A stretch of DNA of 64,000 nucleotides, from the NCBI RefSeq assembly GCF_949628265.1, contig NC_088789.1, positions 8,982,886 through 9,046,885 of the forward strand, read 5' to 3'. The number at the start of each line of letters is the position of its first letter. Position 1 is the stretch's first letter. Source of the DNA: Cloeon dipterum. Taxonomy: Eukaryota > Arthropoda > Insecta > Ephemeroptera > Baetidae. The notes beneath the pieces were generated by a model. It worked only from the letters and a program-made list of their open reading frames with translations, did not search any database and was not told the origin of the DNA. This document shows, in pieces, positions 50,055 to 64,000 of this stretch. Both the position numbers and the translations under genes were made by a program.

Positions 50055-53000
50055 ATGTGCCCTGCAAACCTCCTGTATTTGGTAGCTTTTCTTATTGCAG
50101 CTGTGCACGCAGGACATCTTTATCCAAGGTAAAACAGATTTTATCGTATTTTTATTTCATTATTAAATATAAAAACTTGTATAAAAACGGATGTTAAAAC
50201 ATTTTCACTTTTCTTATTTTGCATATATTTGCGCTGTGTCTTTGTTGCTAAGGTTTTAGCCTATTTTTTCTATCATTAATTATGGGAAGATCCACAACTA
50301 TTTCTTTGAAAAAAAAATGTTACTATCGAAGGTCGGAAAATATTAAATAAAATTAACTAATTTATATTGAGCGAATTACAAACCAGGATAGATAGAGTGA
50401 TTTATTAATTTTTTAATTGACTTGATTAAAAAATTGCACGATGTATTTTTGAAGATATTTTCGGAAATAAAATTCTGAAACTGCTACTCGTGCTTAAAAT
50501 ACGCCAATAATGGACAAGAAAAAATGCAATTTTGATACATATTAATTTGATGTTGTCACCCAAGCAAAAATAATTGAGTATTTTACTAATCTAAAGGGAG
50601 TCTGAATTCCGGGAGTTAAAACCTTTGGATGGCTTTTGGGATTTTTACATCCCCTTAAGTAACAGCACTTCGCAAGAAACGGAAGATATTCCCCAGCATG
50701 GTCTGCCGTTCAGTCCGGTGAGCTAGTTGATTGGCTATAAGTTGAACGCAAAGTCGACCCGATTTCTTGTCTTTGTCGATAACAGGGTAGGTCGCTGAAA
50801 ATGCCAGTGCCCGCCAGTTACAATGATATCACTGTTGAGGCCGACCTGCGCGACTACGTTGGCACCGTGTGGTACGAACGTACGTTTTTTGTGCCATCCA
50901 GTTGGCAAAATCAGCGTGTCTTTCTTCGTTTTGCCAGCGTGCATTACAAGTCTTCTGTGGTGAGGAAATCAGCAAATAATTAAAAAAATAAACCAAAAAA
51001 TACAACCAATTATACCTGCTGTGACCCAATTACGGATGGTAACATCTTAAACATGATCTGGTATGATATTTAATCTCAAGTGGTATGAATTTGATATCAT
51101 TAAAAATAAGAATGACAAAGAGTCAAATGCTGCTCTCTTCTTATTGTCATATATATTTGACTATGACTCTTTGACATACTTATTTTTAAAGTTATCAAAT
51201 TCCTACCCCTTGAGATTTAACATCATAACTGATAATATTTAAGATTTTATTATCATCCATTAATTGGGTCGCTGCAGATATAATTCATATTTTACCTTAA
51301 TTCTTTGTTCAAGGTTGCGATTTGTTAAACACTTATTTATTGGGCTCCTCTATATTAAAGTTTTCAGTATTTCAATTTTATTTTCATTTTTTTTCAAATC
51401 TATTTGTTTTGTAAATTTAAACTTTGCTAAAGCGCTTTGAGATATTATATTCATGCCCAGCTAGTAGAAATTCAAATTATTTTAAATCCCAAATAAAATA
51501 AATACAAGTTTCAACAACAAATCAGATTAAGTTAAAAAAATCGGGAATAAATCGGAAAATTTATTTTGCCACTTTCAAAATGGAAATAAAAATTAATTAT
51601 AATTTATGATCTTTTGTCCATGTTTGTCTGACGCAGTGGGTAAACGGAGACTTTGCCGTGGAACACGAAGGCGGTCACCTGCCCTTTGAAGCAGACGTGA
51701 GTTTGCTACTCATCTTTGGCCAGAGCAATCGAGTCACCGTCTCAGTCGACAATGTGCTGACCAACGTGACTGTGCCCCAGGGGCAAGTCGAACTACTATA
51801 CGGCAGGTATAACGTGAAAAGCAGTAGCACATACCACTTTCTTAAACGAAAAATTAAACGACGCGCTTCTGTTTTCACTTACAGCTTTTAAGTACCACTT
51901 TCGCTCTTTATAAATATTATACTCTCACATGATATAATATATATTCTTCCCTTTTCCTTGATTAACTACTAACATCTGAAATGAGAATGTGAAATATCAC
52001 GAGTTATTTTATTTGGCAGGTTGCGTTTCCCTCAACTACAGCATTTTAGTTCTCGAAGCAATAATACTGATAGCTATTAATGGATTTAACGTTGGGTCAA
52101 TTGAGGAAACAAAACATGTTATGCGGCTTGAATCTTTTACAAATATCCAATAAATATTATTGTTTATGGTGTTTACACAATAGCACTAGATCTATCGTAT
52201 ACGCTTTAGCGGATTTAAATGTTGGTATTAATTATGATTATAAGGATCAATTCAAAACACACAATAATATGTAATTTTCCTGATGACAGTCGTATTTGTG
52301 ACAAGATTTAATTGCTAAAATGGTACTTCGATCCCACTCGATTTATGACCATTCACAGTATTCTCATGTGAATTTCCATTTGATTGTCACCGAACTGGAT
52401 TGAAAATTTTTCTTTACTTTGCACACAGTGACCCAGAGCCCAGGAAGGTGCAAACATACACTTTTGACTTCTTCAATTACGCCGGTATCCACCGACCAGT
52501 GGTTCTCTATGCTGTGCCAATCACCCATATTACAGATATTAACACCACATCCTCGGTTTCCGCTCAAAACGGCGTTGAAGATGGTAAAAAAAGTTTCAAT
52601 ATGAATATGGCAACAGATTTTATTTTTCATTTCATTTTTAAGTCTATGATGCCGTGGTGACGTACGCGGTAGGCATTGATGGTAACGAAGCTAACTACGA
52701 GTGCAGAGTTAGTCTAATTGACGGCGACGGCGTCGTCAGGGTGTTCCAGCAGCAAGGATGTGAAGGAGTGCTTTTGTTGAACAATGCCAGTCTATGGTGG
52801 CCGATTTTCATGAGTCCGAGACCTGGTTATTTATACAGCTTTGAGGTAGTGAGATAGAGTGAATAATATAAAAGTTTAAGAAATGATCTTTTTTTAAAAT
52901 TCAGACAGAAATAATAAGTGCAATTTTAAGGTTGAGCTTTGGAATTCAGAAGGATTCGTTTTTGACAAGTATAGATTGCCTATTGGTATCAGAGCAATTA

Positions 53001-54580
53001 CTATGGAAGGAAATTCTCTTCTTATCAATGGGAAACCAATATATATTCGTGGCGTTGGAAAACATGAGGATGCTGATGTAAGTATAGATAAATATTTCCT
53101 GTGCATTTATAATTCTTAAAAATAATATAAAATGCGTAAAATTAATCTTTTTTATCGCAATAATCTTATTCACAAAAACGAATAGCTGGAAACCTAATAT
53201 TGATTATCGTATTTTTATTTTAGTAGTTTTCTACACAAATTCTCAGTTAAAAGAACGCACCCTAAAACGTTACAATTTGTGTAAATAAGTTTTTGCGTGT
53301 GTAAATATCCAGATTAGAGGGAAGGGCTTGGATCTGTCCATTATGGCACGCGATGTTGAGCTAATGAAGTGGATGGGAGTAAATTGTTACCGAACGTCTC
53401 ATTACCCTTACTCAGAAGAGAGCATGCAAGTTGCCGACAGGGAAGGATTCATGGTCATCGACGAGGCGCCTTCTGTTAATACCGAGTACATAAAGTTTCA
53501 ATGATTTAGGGCATTTTCAAAAATTCGATTGTAGATTTTATTCGGAGGAACTTAAACTGAAACACGAGCGAGTGCTGGCTGAGCTGATCCGCCGGGATAA
53601 AAATTACGCCTCCACAATAATGTGGTCAATTGCTAATGAGCCGCGAACGCAGCACAACATATCCGAGCCCTACTTCAGGTAATTAATTATTATTACCTCT
53701 TTTAAATATTTTTTTCTCTTCGAATTAAATTAATAACAGTTAACCCACTATTCAACAGATATTTACGAGATTCCGTGCGAGAAATGGATCCAACCAGACC
53801 TATTACTATTGTTATCGCCCAGCCATATACTAAGGATGTAGCGGTGAGCTTATTTTTTATTACTAGAACATTTTGTGTCTAGTCTGTTTTATACAAGCTG
53901 ACCATATAATTAAATGTTTATTTCAAGGGCCACTTGTGCGACGTTCTGTGCTTTAACCGCTACAACGCGTGGTACAGCAACGATGGTCGTCTGGAGACGA
54001 TAGCTCCTTCGGTAATTAGTGAGGCACGCGCTTGGTACGAAAAGAACGGGAAACCAATCATTATGGCAGAATATGGAGGTGACACAATGAACGGCCTGCA
54101 TAGGGTAAACGCAGACGATTTAGGGGGAAATCAAGACGATACTGATTATTTAATTTTGTGCAAATTAAGCTGCCGTCCTTCATCTGGTCTGAGGAGTTCC
54201 AGGAGGATTTGCTGTCTGAGCATTTTAAGGCTTTTGATATTTTGCGCAGCGAAGGCATTTTCATAGGAGAAATGATTTGGAATTTTGCAGACTTCATGAC
54301 AAACCAGGGTAAATCAATTTAATCAAGATTATCTTAAATTTTTATTTCTTAATATGAACGCAATTTTAAATTACATTCGTCATTTCATGCAGACTATACG
54401 CGTGTTGGAGGAAACAGGAAAGGTGTATTCACACGGGACAGACAGCCGAAAGGTGGGGCTTTTACTCTGCGACAGAGATATTTGGAATTAGCCCATGAAC
54501 TGGACAATGCACCCAAGCCCAGAAGACGCTACATTCGCGACCAACTACCCTTGCTTGTTGATAATAGTAATAATTATTAA
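50055..54580 (+). CDS. Beta-glucuronidase (GH2)
   Basis: Thirteen exons join in frame: 50055-50128, 50597-50717, 50786-50959, 51637-51806, 52429-52583, 52643-52845, 52931-53077, 53313-53485, 53535-53678, 53759-53843, 53928-54104, 54170-54308 and 54393-54580, giving 649 aa (human GUSB has 651). It hydrolyses beta-D-glucuronides, for example from glycosaminoglycans or conjugated metabolites, in lysosomes or secretions. Seen: an N-terminal signal peptide (about 1-19, cut near VHA/G); the GH2 sugar-binding domain ([24 protein letters not shown]); the TIM barrel with acid/base Glu441 in WSIANEP, Tyr494 in FNRYNAWY and nucleophile Glu530 in MAEYGG; then [13 protein letters not shown]. The NxK motif N-R-K (595-597) that contacts the glucuronate carboxylate is intact, which favours glucuronidase over galactosidase or mannosidase. 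Several N-glycosylation sites (NST, NVT, NTT, NAS, NIS) fit the secretory route. All catalytic residues are present, so it should be active. Confidence 0.95.
51016..51277. mobile_element. Hairpin MITE in beta-glucuronidase intron 3
   Basis: Two imperfect arms of about 110 bp are inverted repeats. CTGCTGTGACCCAATTACGG at the left pairs with CCATTAATTGGGTCGCTGCAG at the right, and TTTAATCTCAAGTGGTATGAA pairs with TTCCTACCCCTTGAGATTTAA. It has AT-rich arms and no coding capacity. It fills part of an intron whose ends (GTGAGG, GACGCAG) are intact. Confidence 0.75.
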
Positions 54581-55879
54581 AACTACATACAGTATGCTAT
54601 GTTCGAATCTGCTATTATGTTAATTTTTCCTTTAATACATAAAATAAACTTATTTAATTCATCATTTAAAAAAGTGTAATTTAAATTTGTAATGAATTAA
54701 GAGAGCGTTAACCCAGCCAGTTAGATCTATATCTATAGAGCAAACAATTCATATTAGCATTATTGTAACGGTTAATATTAAGTCCGCGGTTCTTAAAAAT
54801 ATAAATAATATGGATAAAAATGAGGAAAGAAAAAGTAGGAGAAATTTAAAATATACGGAACAAATTTAATTTGACTCTAATTAATTTGGAGAGGACAATA
54901 TATTGCCTTAGTAATTTCGGTGCTTCTCCTTATCATTTTATGATCAACGGAATCGGTTTTGTTGCTGTCAATAACATCGAGTTTTACGCCGCACAAGAGG
55001 TGTTATAAGAAGTTCGCTTAACACAGCGCCGGCAGCCGCGCAGCCGTCTGTATATAACATGTTGCTCCGGATTTTGATGCGATGAACGCTGAAATCCAAA
55101 ATTAAAAAATCTGGTTGTGAATGAGTTAAAAGATAGAGGTAAATAAGCTAGATAAAGAGAAGACTGGGACTGGCAAGACTGCGTGCGTTAAAAAAGTGAC
55201 AGGACCCAGCAAACGAGGAAAAGAAGTAAAATATCCAAAATATTTACCAGCAGGTAAAATAGCCGTGCTGGGCCATACATTTATGAAGAGTTTAGTTTAG
55301 TTTTAGTTTTTACCGTATCAAAATCATTTTACAAAACATATCGAAAAATTTAAAACAATTATCGCAATATTTATTTTTTGCGTGAACTAAAACTAAAACA
55401 GGATTGAAGATGGTCTATGTACGTATCGTATTAAAAGATGCGAAAGATGCATACTTAAATTTAATTTCGAGTTCCAGAGTTTCATAGTGTTATGATGTAT
55501 TGATTGTTCCTTAAGATTCTTCACCCAACTGATCTTAATTTCTCATGATTCATGATGAAATAAAACATATTAAAGTGCAGAGAAACAAGCTGAGTTTTTA
55601 CTACATAAATATCATTTCGTAGCTTGAACACAGGAATGATTTATGATATTTATTATTAATCATAATTATTAATTTTCTTAAAAACGTGACTTGATATGAT
55701 TTATTATAAATCGTAACACATTTTAATATTTTGATAACATTTTCCCGAATCTCCATGAATAAGTTTTTCGCGCTAATATTTTTAAATGAAGCTTCGGCGC
55801 AGCAGTCAGCTATTTTTGTTTGATGCTGGCTGCACCGACTGCCCCACCCCCTTTGTCAGTGTGTTTAGGCCTTGTAATC
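54581..55879. other. Intergenic, beta-glucuronidase to Rpt4
   Basis: AT-rich, with no exon or repeat recognised. The Rpt4 promoter and 5' UTR must be in the last few hundred bases. An in-frame ATG at 55823 would add 19 residues to Rpt4. Confidence 0.5.
54643..54648 (+). terminator. Polyadenylation signal of beta-glucuronidase
   Basis: AATAAA 63 bp after the stop codon. Confidence 0.6.
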
Positions 55880-59721
<3,842 letters not shown>

Positions 59722-59790
59722 ATGAGGTCCCAGGATTTTATTCGCATATTGCGTCTATAGCTTGTAACAACACTTGAATCGTTTGCATTA

Positions 59791-59796
59791 ATTAAA
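59791..59796 (+). terminator. Candidate polyadenylation signal of Rpt4
   Basis: ATTAAA 70 bp after the stop codon. Confidence 0.45.
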
Positions 59797-62700
59797 ATTT
59801 CAGTATACTTTAATTATCAAAATGTTGTTTTCTCATTTGACTTCCTTGATTTTTACTTAGTTTTTTATGCGACTGAAGGATATTGATGGAAACTGCAACT
59901 GCCACAACTAGTGCGTTAAATCCAAAGTTGAAGGACGTATAATATATTTTAGATTTCTTTTTATTTTCTGTAGTTATCAATGCATACATTTTCACAAAAT
60001 GCAGGTGCAAAAATATACAGAAACTACTGCACACGTGATTGCTCTAATACGCAGAATAATTTTACTAGTGTAGCTCTTGAATAATTTTATTGAATTAATT
60101 TAAAAACTGCATACTGCTGCTGGGGTTAAAGGCATAGCAGCCTTGCCCGCATGATGTTCCTCTAGCATGCAAGTTTTCTTGTTGCGCGCGTGACGCCCTC
60201 ATCATTACCCTTTAGTTGCCAATGTAATATTCATCACAATAAAACCAATCAACAACTCTGTGAGCGACACGATAATTAAAGAAAATCTAAATAAGCCTTG
60301 CAAGTGACAATATTTTTTGTCGGTTTATGCCATTTTTAGGCATATTCTTGGCGTCAGTTTTTGCACTTGGCATACTGTTGGAAGAAATGTCGTGCTATGC
60401 CTAATATACCTGAACAAAGATTCAGCGTAAAAACTATATATACGATACTAATTTAAAGCTAAAAACAATTAGCATAATGAACATTTAACTGAATATATAT
60501 GAAAACAAACTGCTGACAATTTAATATTTGATTGAGTATCATTTTAGGAATATAATAGACTATTTTTGCTTCATATACTCCTACTCTGTTCAATTGTTGA
60601 CATTGATTGATTTCTCAGCTGTTCAACGATCATCAATTAGTAGCCCTGAAATTCGTTTATAGCGGTCTGTGCTATGCAAAATAACATAATAAATATCTCG
60701 CTGCCTGATCTCCAATTCACAAGTGGCCATAAAGAGCGACCCGAAGTGTGCTGAGAGTTTCTTTTCCCATTATATTCTAGTTCATCGGTGTGTTCTTCCC
60801 GTTTGACCTTTGGCCGCGTGTCTCGCGGTTAATGGAAAGCAGGCGCAAAGAGCTGCTGTTCTGGGCGCTCTTGTTGGTGTATAAATGCTGTGCAGAAAGT
60901 AAAAAGCAGCATGTCTCGTGCGCTTGTACGTCAAAGCTGGTGTTCAAGTGACTGAGTAAGCAACTTTTACTCTTTGCGCTCCTCCGCCTTCAAGTTCAAA
61001 GAGCAGTGACGAAGCTGTTGTGAGAGCGGAAAAAATACCCTCCGTCTCCTGCTGCTTGGAAAGTGTCAAGCGCATTGCATACGTTGGCAAAAATGCACTT
61101 CTTTCGCTTCGTAGAAAGTGCGCTTCAGCTCAATAGCGTCGTGTTGCATGAAACCAGTCATCTTGTTATTTGTTAAAAAATTGAGAACTGTAAAATCTAC
61201 ATTTTTTTATTTTAACTTTTTGGATGGTTTAAAGATCACACTAATTTTTAACTAAATAGCTTTCAACGACTAAAATGTAATATTTATTTTCCTGCTTTAT
61301 GTTGTCAGAGTATTACAACTGAGCATATTGCAATCGCTCCCAAATTTAAAGAAACGCTGCTTGCAGAACTAATTAAAGGGTTAAGCGAGATGTATGTGAC
61401 ATCAGCCATTAAGAAAAGTGGCGGCACCATGGTGTGCGCACGCTCTAGTGATGAAGAAATCGACGCCAAGAAGTATAATGATAGTCACACACTCTATATA
61501 CACATATTCCTTTGCATAGAGTTGACTGCTGGGACGTTTAATTTCTATCGTGAACACTTGGAACACATCAGCATTAAATATTAACTAAAAGCAACACGCA
61601 TTGCAGCGTAGCAGCAGTCGAGGCAGTAAAATATAGTAATTGTCTGTTGCGTTCATCCGTAACGAGAAAATATCCATTATATGCGTTAATTTGAGCTGGA
61701 AAGTGAAGTTTTTACTTGGCTCTGACGCATAATAATGTGCATAGCACAACAGAAACAACAATTGGTGAGGAGAATATGAATGGAAGTTTTCACTTTTTAG
61801 GAGCAATTGTGCGTGGCGAATTTTCTTGGAACATTGATGTGATTTTAATTTACGGCTTTCTGTTAGGTTGCTCGTGCGTTCAAAGCGCAATTCTTTTCTT
61901 ATTTAGATAATTGTCAGATGATTTCAATTGCTATGTGAGTTTTCATAATAACTTATGTATGCTGCAGGAATGTCTTGAATTCGTTGCCAAATTTACTATC
62001 GGATATTATGGAATTTCAGAGTTTTTCCCTTTCAACATATTATATTGACTTTTGAATAATTTATGAATATTAGTTTTCAACATTTTTCAAATGTTTCCCT
62101 AAGATTTTCAAAGTAAGTCAACCTATTGGTTGTATACGAACAATGAAAACACGTTCTATTTTATTGGTAAAGGGAAAAAAATACAGCCACAGTCACAAAT
62201 CTAGTTGCCAGTCTTAGTGATTAAGTTAGAATAGGAACAAAGTAGTAATCATAGTAGTAATTAACAATATGGATGAATTGTGGGACTCTATTGTGGAAGA
62301 AATGTCCCCTCTCAACACCTCTCGCCTCATCATTTGTCCACGTTCATCTTTTTTATAATGTACGCGTGCACGTGGTGTGTGTGCGTGTGAATACTAATTA
62401 CATCGGGCGATTTCCTCAGCCAGCCAACTTGCGAAGAGCCCTCTCTGCTGGTGTGCAATATGGTAGCTGACAATCCGAGGCAGCCGGCGACCAGTGAGTT
62501 GCGAAATTTTTGCACAAATGATTAAATATTATTGCGCTTCTCGCACTCACACACTCACATGCACACACAAGACCCGTTCGCAACTGCAAACACTCTTGAG
62601 ATTTACGATGTCGATCCCTTCGTGAATAGAATTAATTCTGATGCCTTTTCATTGTGTTTTATCGCTTATTATTATTTCACTTGTTCTGCTCGCTGACATT

Positions 62701-63689
62701 CACTTGAACTCTCCCAGTGCTCAAGGAGGTGGGCGCCTCCCATTGTTTGCAGAAAATTCACTTTTGTCTGCGACCACTGCACATGGAAAGGTCACGCACG
62801 GCGACAGTAATTTAGTTTTTGCACACATGTGTGCCCTGGAGAAGGGCGCCTGATTGTGCATCAAAAACTGGTCTTGCATTCAGATGAATTGTTCTAAACG
62901 TGTTAGCATTTAAAAGTCATTCTTCAATTACGCGGCATGGGGAATAAGTGGTTAATTGTAAGTGGGGCAGTCCATATTTAGTAAATGACACAATTCTAAA
63001 AATCACTGTCGGTAAAATAGGTCTGGAAAGTGGAAAGACAATTTAATTTATGAGGCATTTTCCAGCGCTCTGAATTGCTACATCCGTTACTTTATTCGCT
63101 AAAGGATCTTCACTTATGCTTGAAAATCAATTGATGACTATAATGATGAAAGTCGCCGCAATTAGCCCGCACAGTTTAAACGTATTAACAAAGAAAACAT
63201 CAACACTTCTCAGAAAATTGCAAAACGTGAACTACTTCTCGACGATCGAGGGAATTTTTCCCATCACGTTGTCAGTCAACTTACATTTCAAGGTGAAAAT
63301 GCTGAGCAAAAATCATTTACACTAATCTTTCAATCCACAAGTGAAGCATATGCAAATGAAAAAAAACGTCAAGAGAGTGGCTTCAAAGGACGTGTTGGTA
63401 CACAATTTCCATTGTCACTAATCTACTTACAACACGTAGACATATTATAATTAATAGAGAAACTCCGACGCCTTAAGTACAAATTGCTTACTGTTTACGC
63501 GCGCGAATGAATTGGAATAAAAGAAGATGACAGCGCAGGTAAATGAAGCAGCATCTCCATTGACTTTCCACCTTGACTTTTATTTTCAACTCTCTTTCTC
63601 TCCGTCAGTCAGCTTCACAAATAACTCAAAGTGACGAACAATGGACGGGAAATACAAAATAATGAGAGGGATCTCGCACCTGTAGCTGC

Positions 63690-63750
63690 TGGACCGGAAG
63701 TAGGTCGTGCACTTGACCTCTCTTTCTCCTGCCGACCGACTTCCGGTCCA
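63690..63750. promoter_or_regulatory. Inverted pair of ETS-like sites (hairpin)
   Basis: TGGACCGGAAGTAGGTCG (63690-63707) and CGACCGACTTCCGGTCCA (63733-63750) are inverted repeats with 17 of 18 matches around a 25-base spacer. Each arm contains ACCGGAAGT, the canonical ETS-family core with favourable flanks. It lies in a GC-rich patch that could be a promoter or first exon. Confidence 0.35.
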
Positions 63751-64000
63751 CATTCGCCTTGGGCAGAGTAGGAGGATATGCTGGAGTCTCGCGGGCGCCG
63801 GCTCCATACCACTTTTACTCTCGTGCGAGAAAATTTCCATGTCTCAAGCGCACAGCTGCGTGCGCACACTCAATTGATCTACTTCATCGCTGTTGAATTT
63901 ATTAGTTTTCATTTGATATTAATAGCGACGATTTCCTAAAGTGATCGATAAATATTTACTTAAAAGTAGCAATTTGATCGTGTTGGTGAAAGTTCAATCA

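Larger units (their letters stand above)
59722..64000. other. Right-hand region without a confident gene
   Basis: AT-rich with a few GC-richer spots. Weak gene-start signals: TATAAAT at 60880 followed by a spliced-looking leader with a GTAAGC donor at 60956; an ATG exon-like piece 62460-62493 (MVADNPRQPAT, donor GTGAGT); and on the minus strand an open GC-rich stretch at about 63680-63840 with a GTGCGA donor and paired ETS-like sites. None can be tied to a known protein. Confidence 0.5.

Overview
This is AT-rich, intron-rich animal nuclear DNA. Small introns with GT-AG borders, an insect-type UDP-glycosyltransferase, a ciliary-type opsin and metazoan CoREST, beta-glucuronidase and proteasome ATPase genes point to an arthropod, most likely an insect. 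I cannot name the species. All gene models below were built by hand from reading frame, splice-site phase and family similarity. Every model joins in frame from start to stop, except the opsin, which runs off the left edge.

Layout. About 1-15.5 kb lies inside a minus-strand opsin gene of which only exons 1 and 2 are visible, separated by a 10.4-kb intron. About 15.5-26.8 kb is an intergenic desert with repeats. Four plus-strand genes follow head to tail: a UGT (26801-38509, 9 coding exons, 527 aa), a CoREST/RCOR corepressor (40728-48090, 9 coding exons, 492 aa), a secreted or lysosomal beta-glucuronidase (50055-54580, 13 exons, 649 aa) and the 26S proteasome ATPase Rpt4/PSMC6 (55880-59721, 9 exons, 394 aa). 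From 59.7 kb to the end I find no confident gene.

Repeats. The most abundant is an unclassified SINE-like family with nine recognisable copies in two subfamilies that share a 5' half but differ at the 3' end. There are also several non-autonomous DNA elements (a family with a TCGTCCTGGT terminal repeat, two long-hairpin MITEs and a 776-bp element in a CoREST intron), a relic LTR plus primer-binding site, and a tiny 5'-truncated LINE with a target-site duplication.

How the genes relate. The UGT should conjugate UDP-sugars to small lipophiles in the ER, and the beta-glucuronidase hydrolyses glucuronides. Their proximity is suggestive, but unrelated CoREST lies between them. CoREST and Rpt4 are housekeeping chromatin and proteolysis genes. 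I see no wholly new multi-gene system. The points most worth checking are the GATA-like zinc finger inside CoREST, the Asp-His in place of Asp-Gln in the UGT donor site, the c-opsin with a huge first intron and an X-box-like palindrome, and the two-tailed SINE family.
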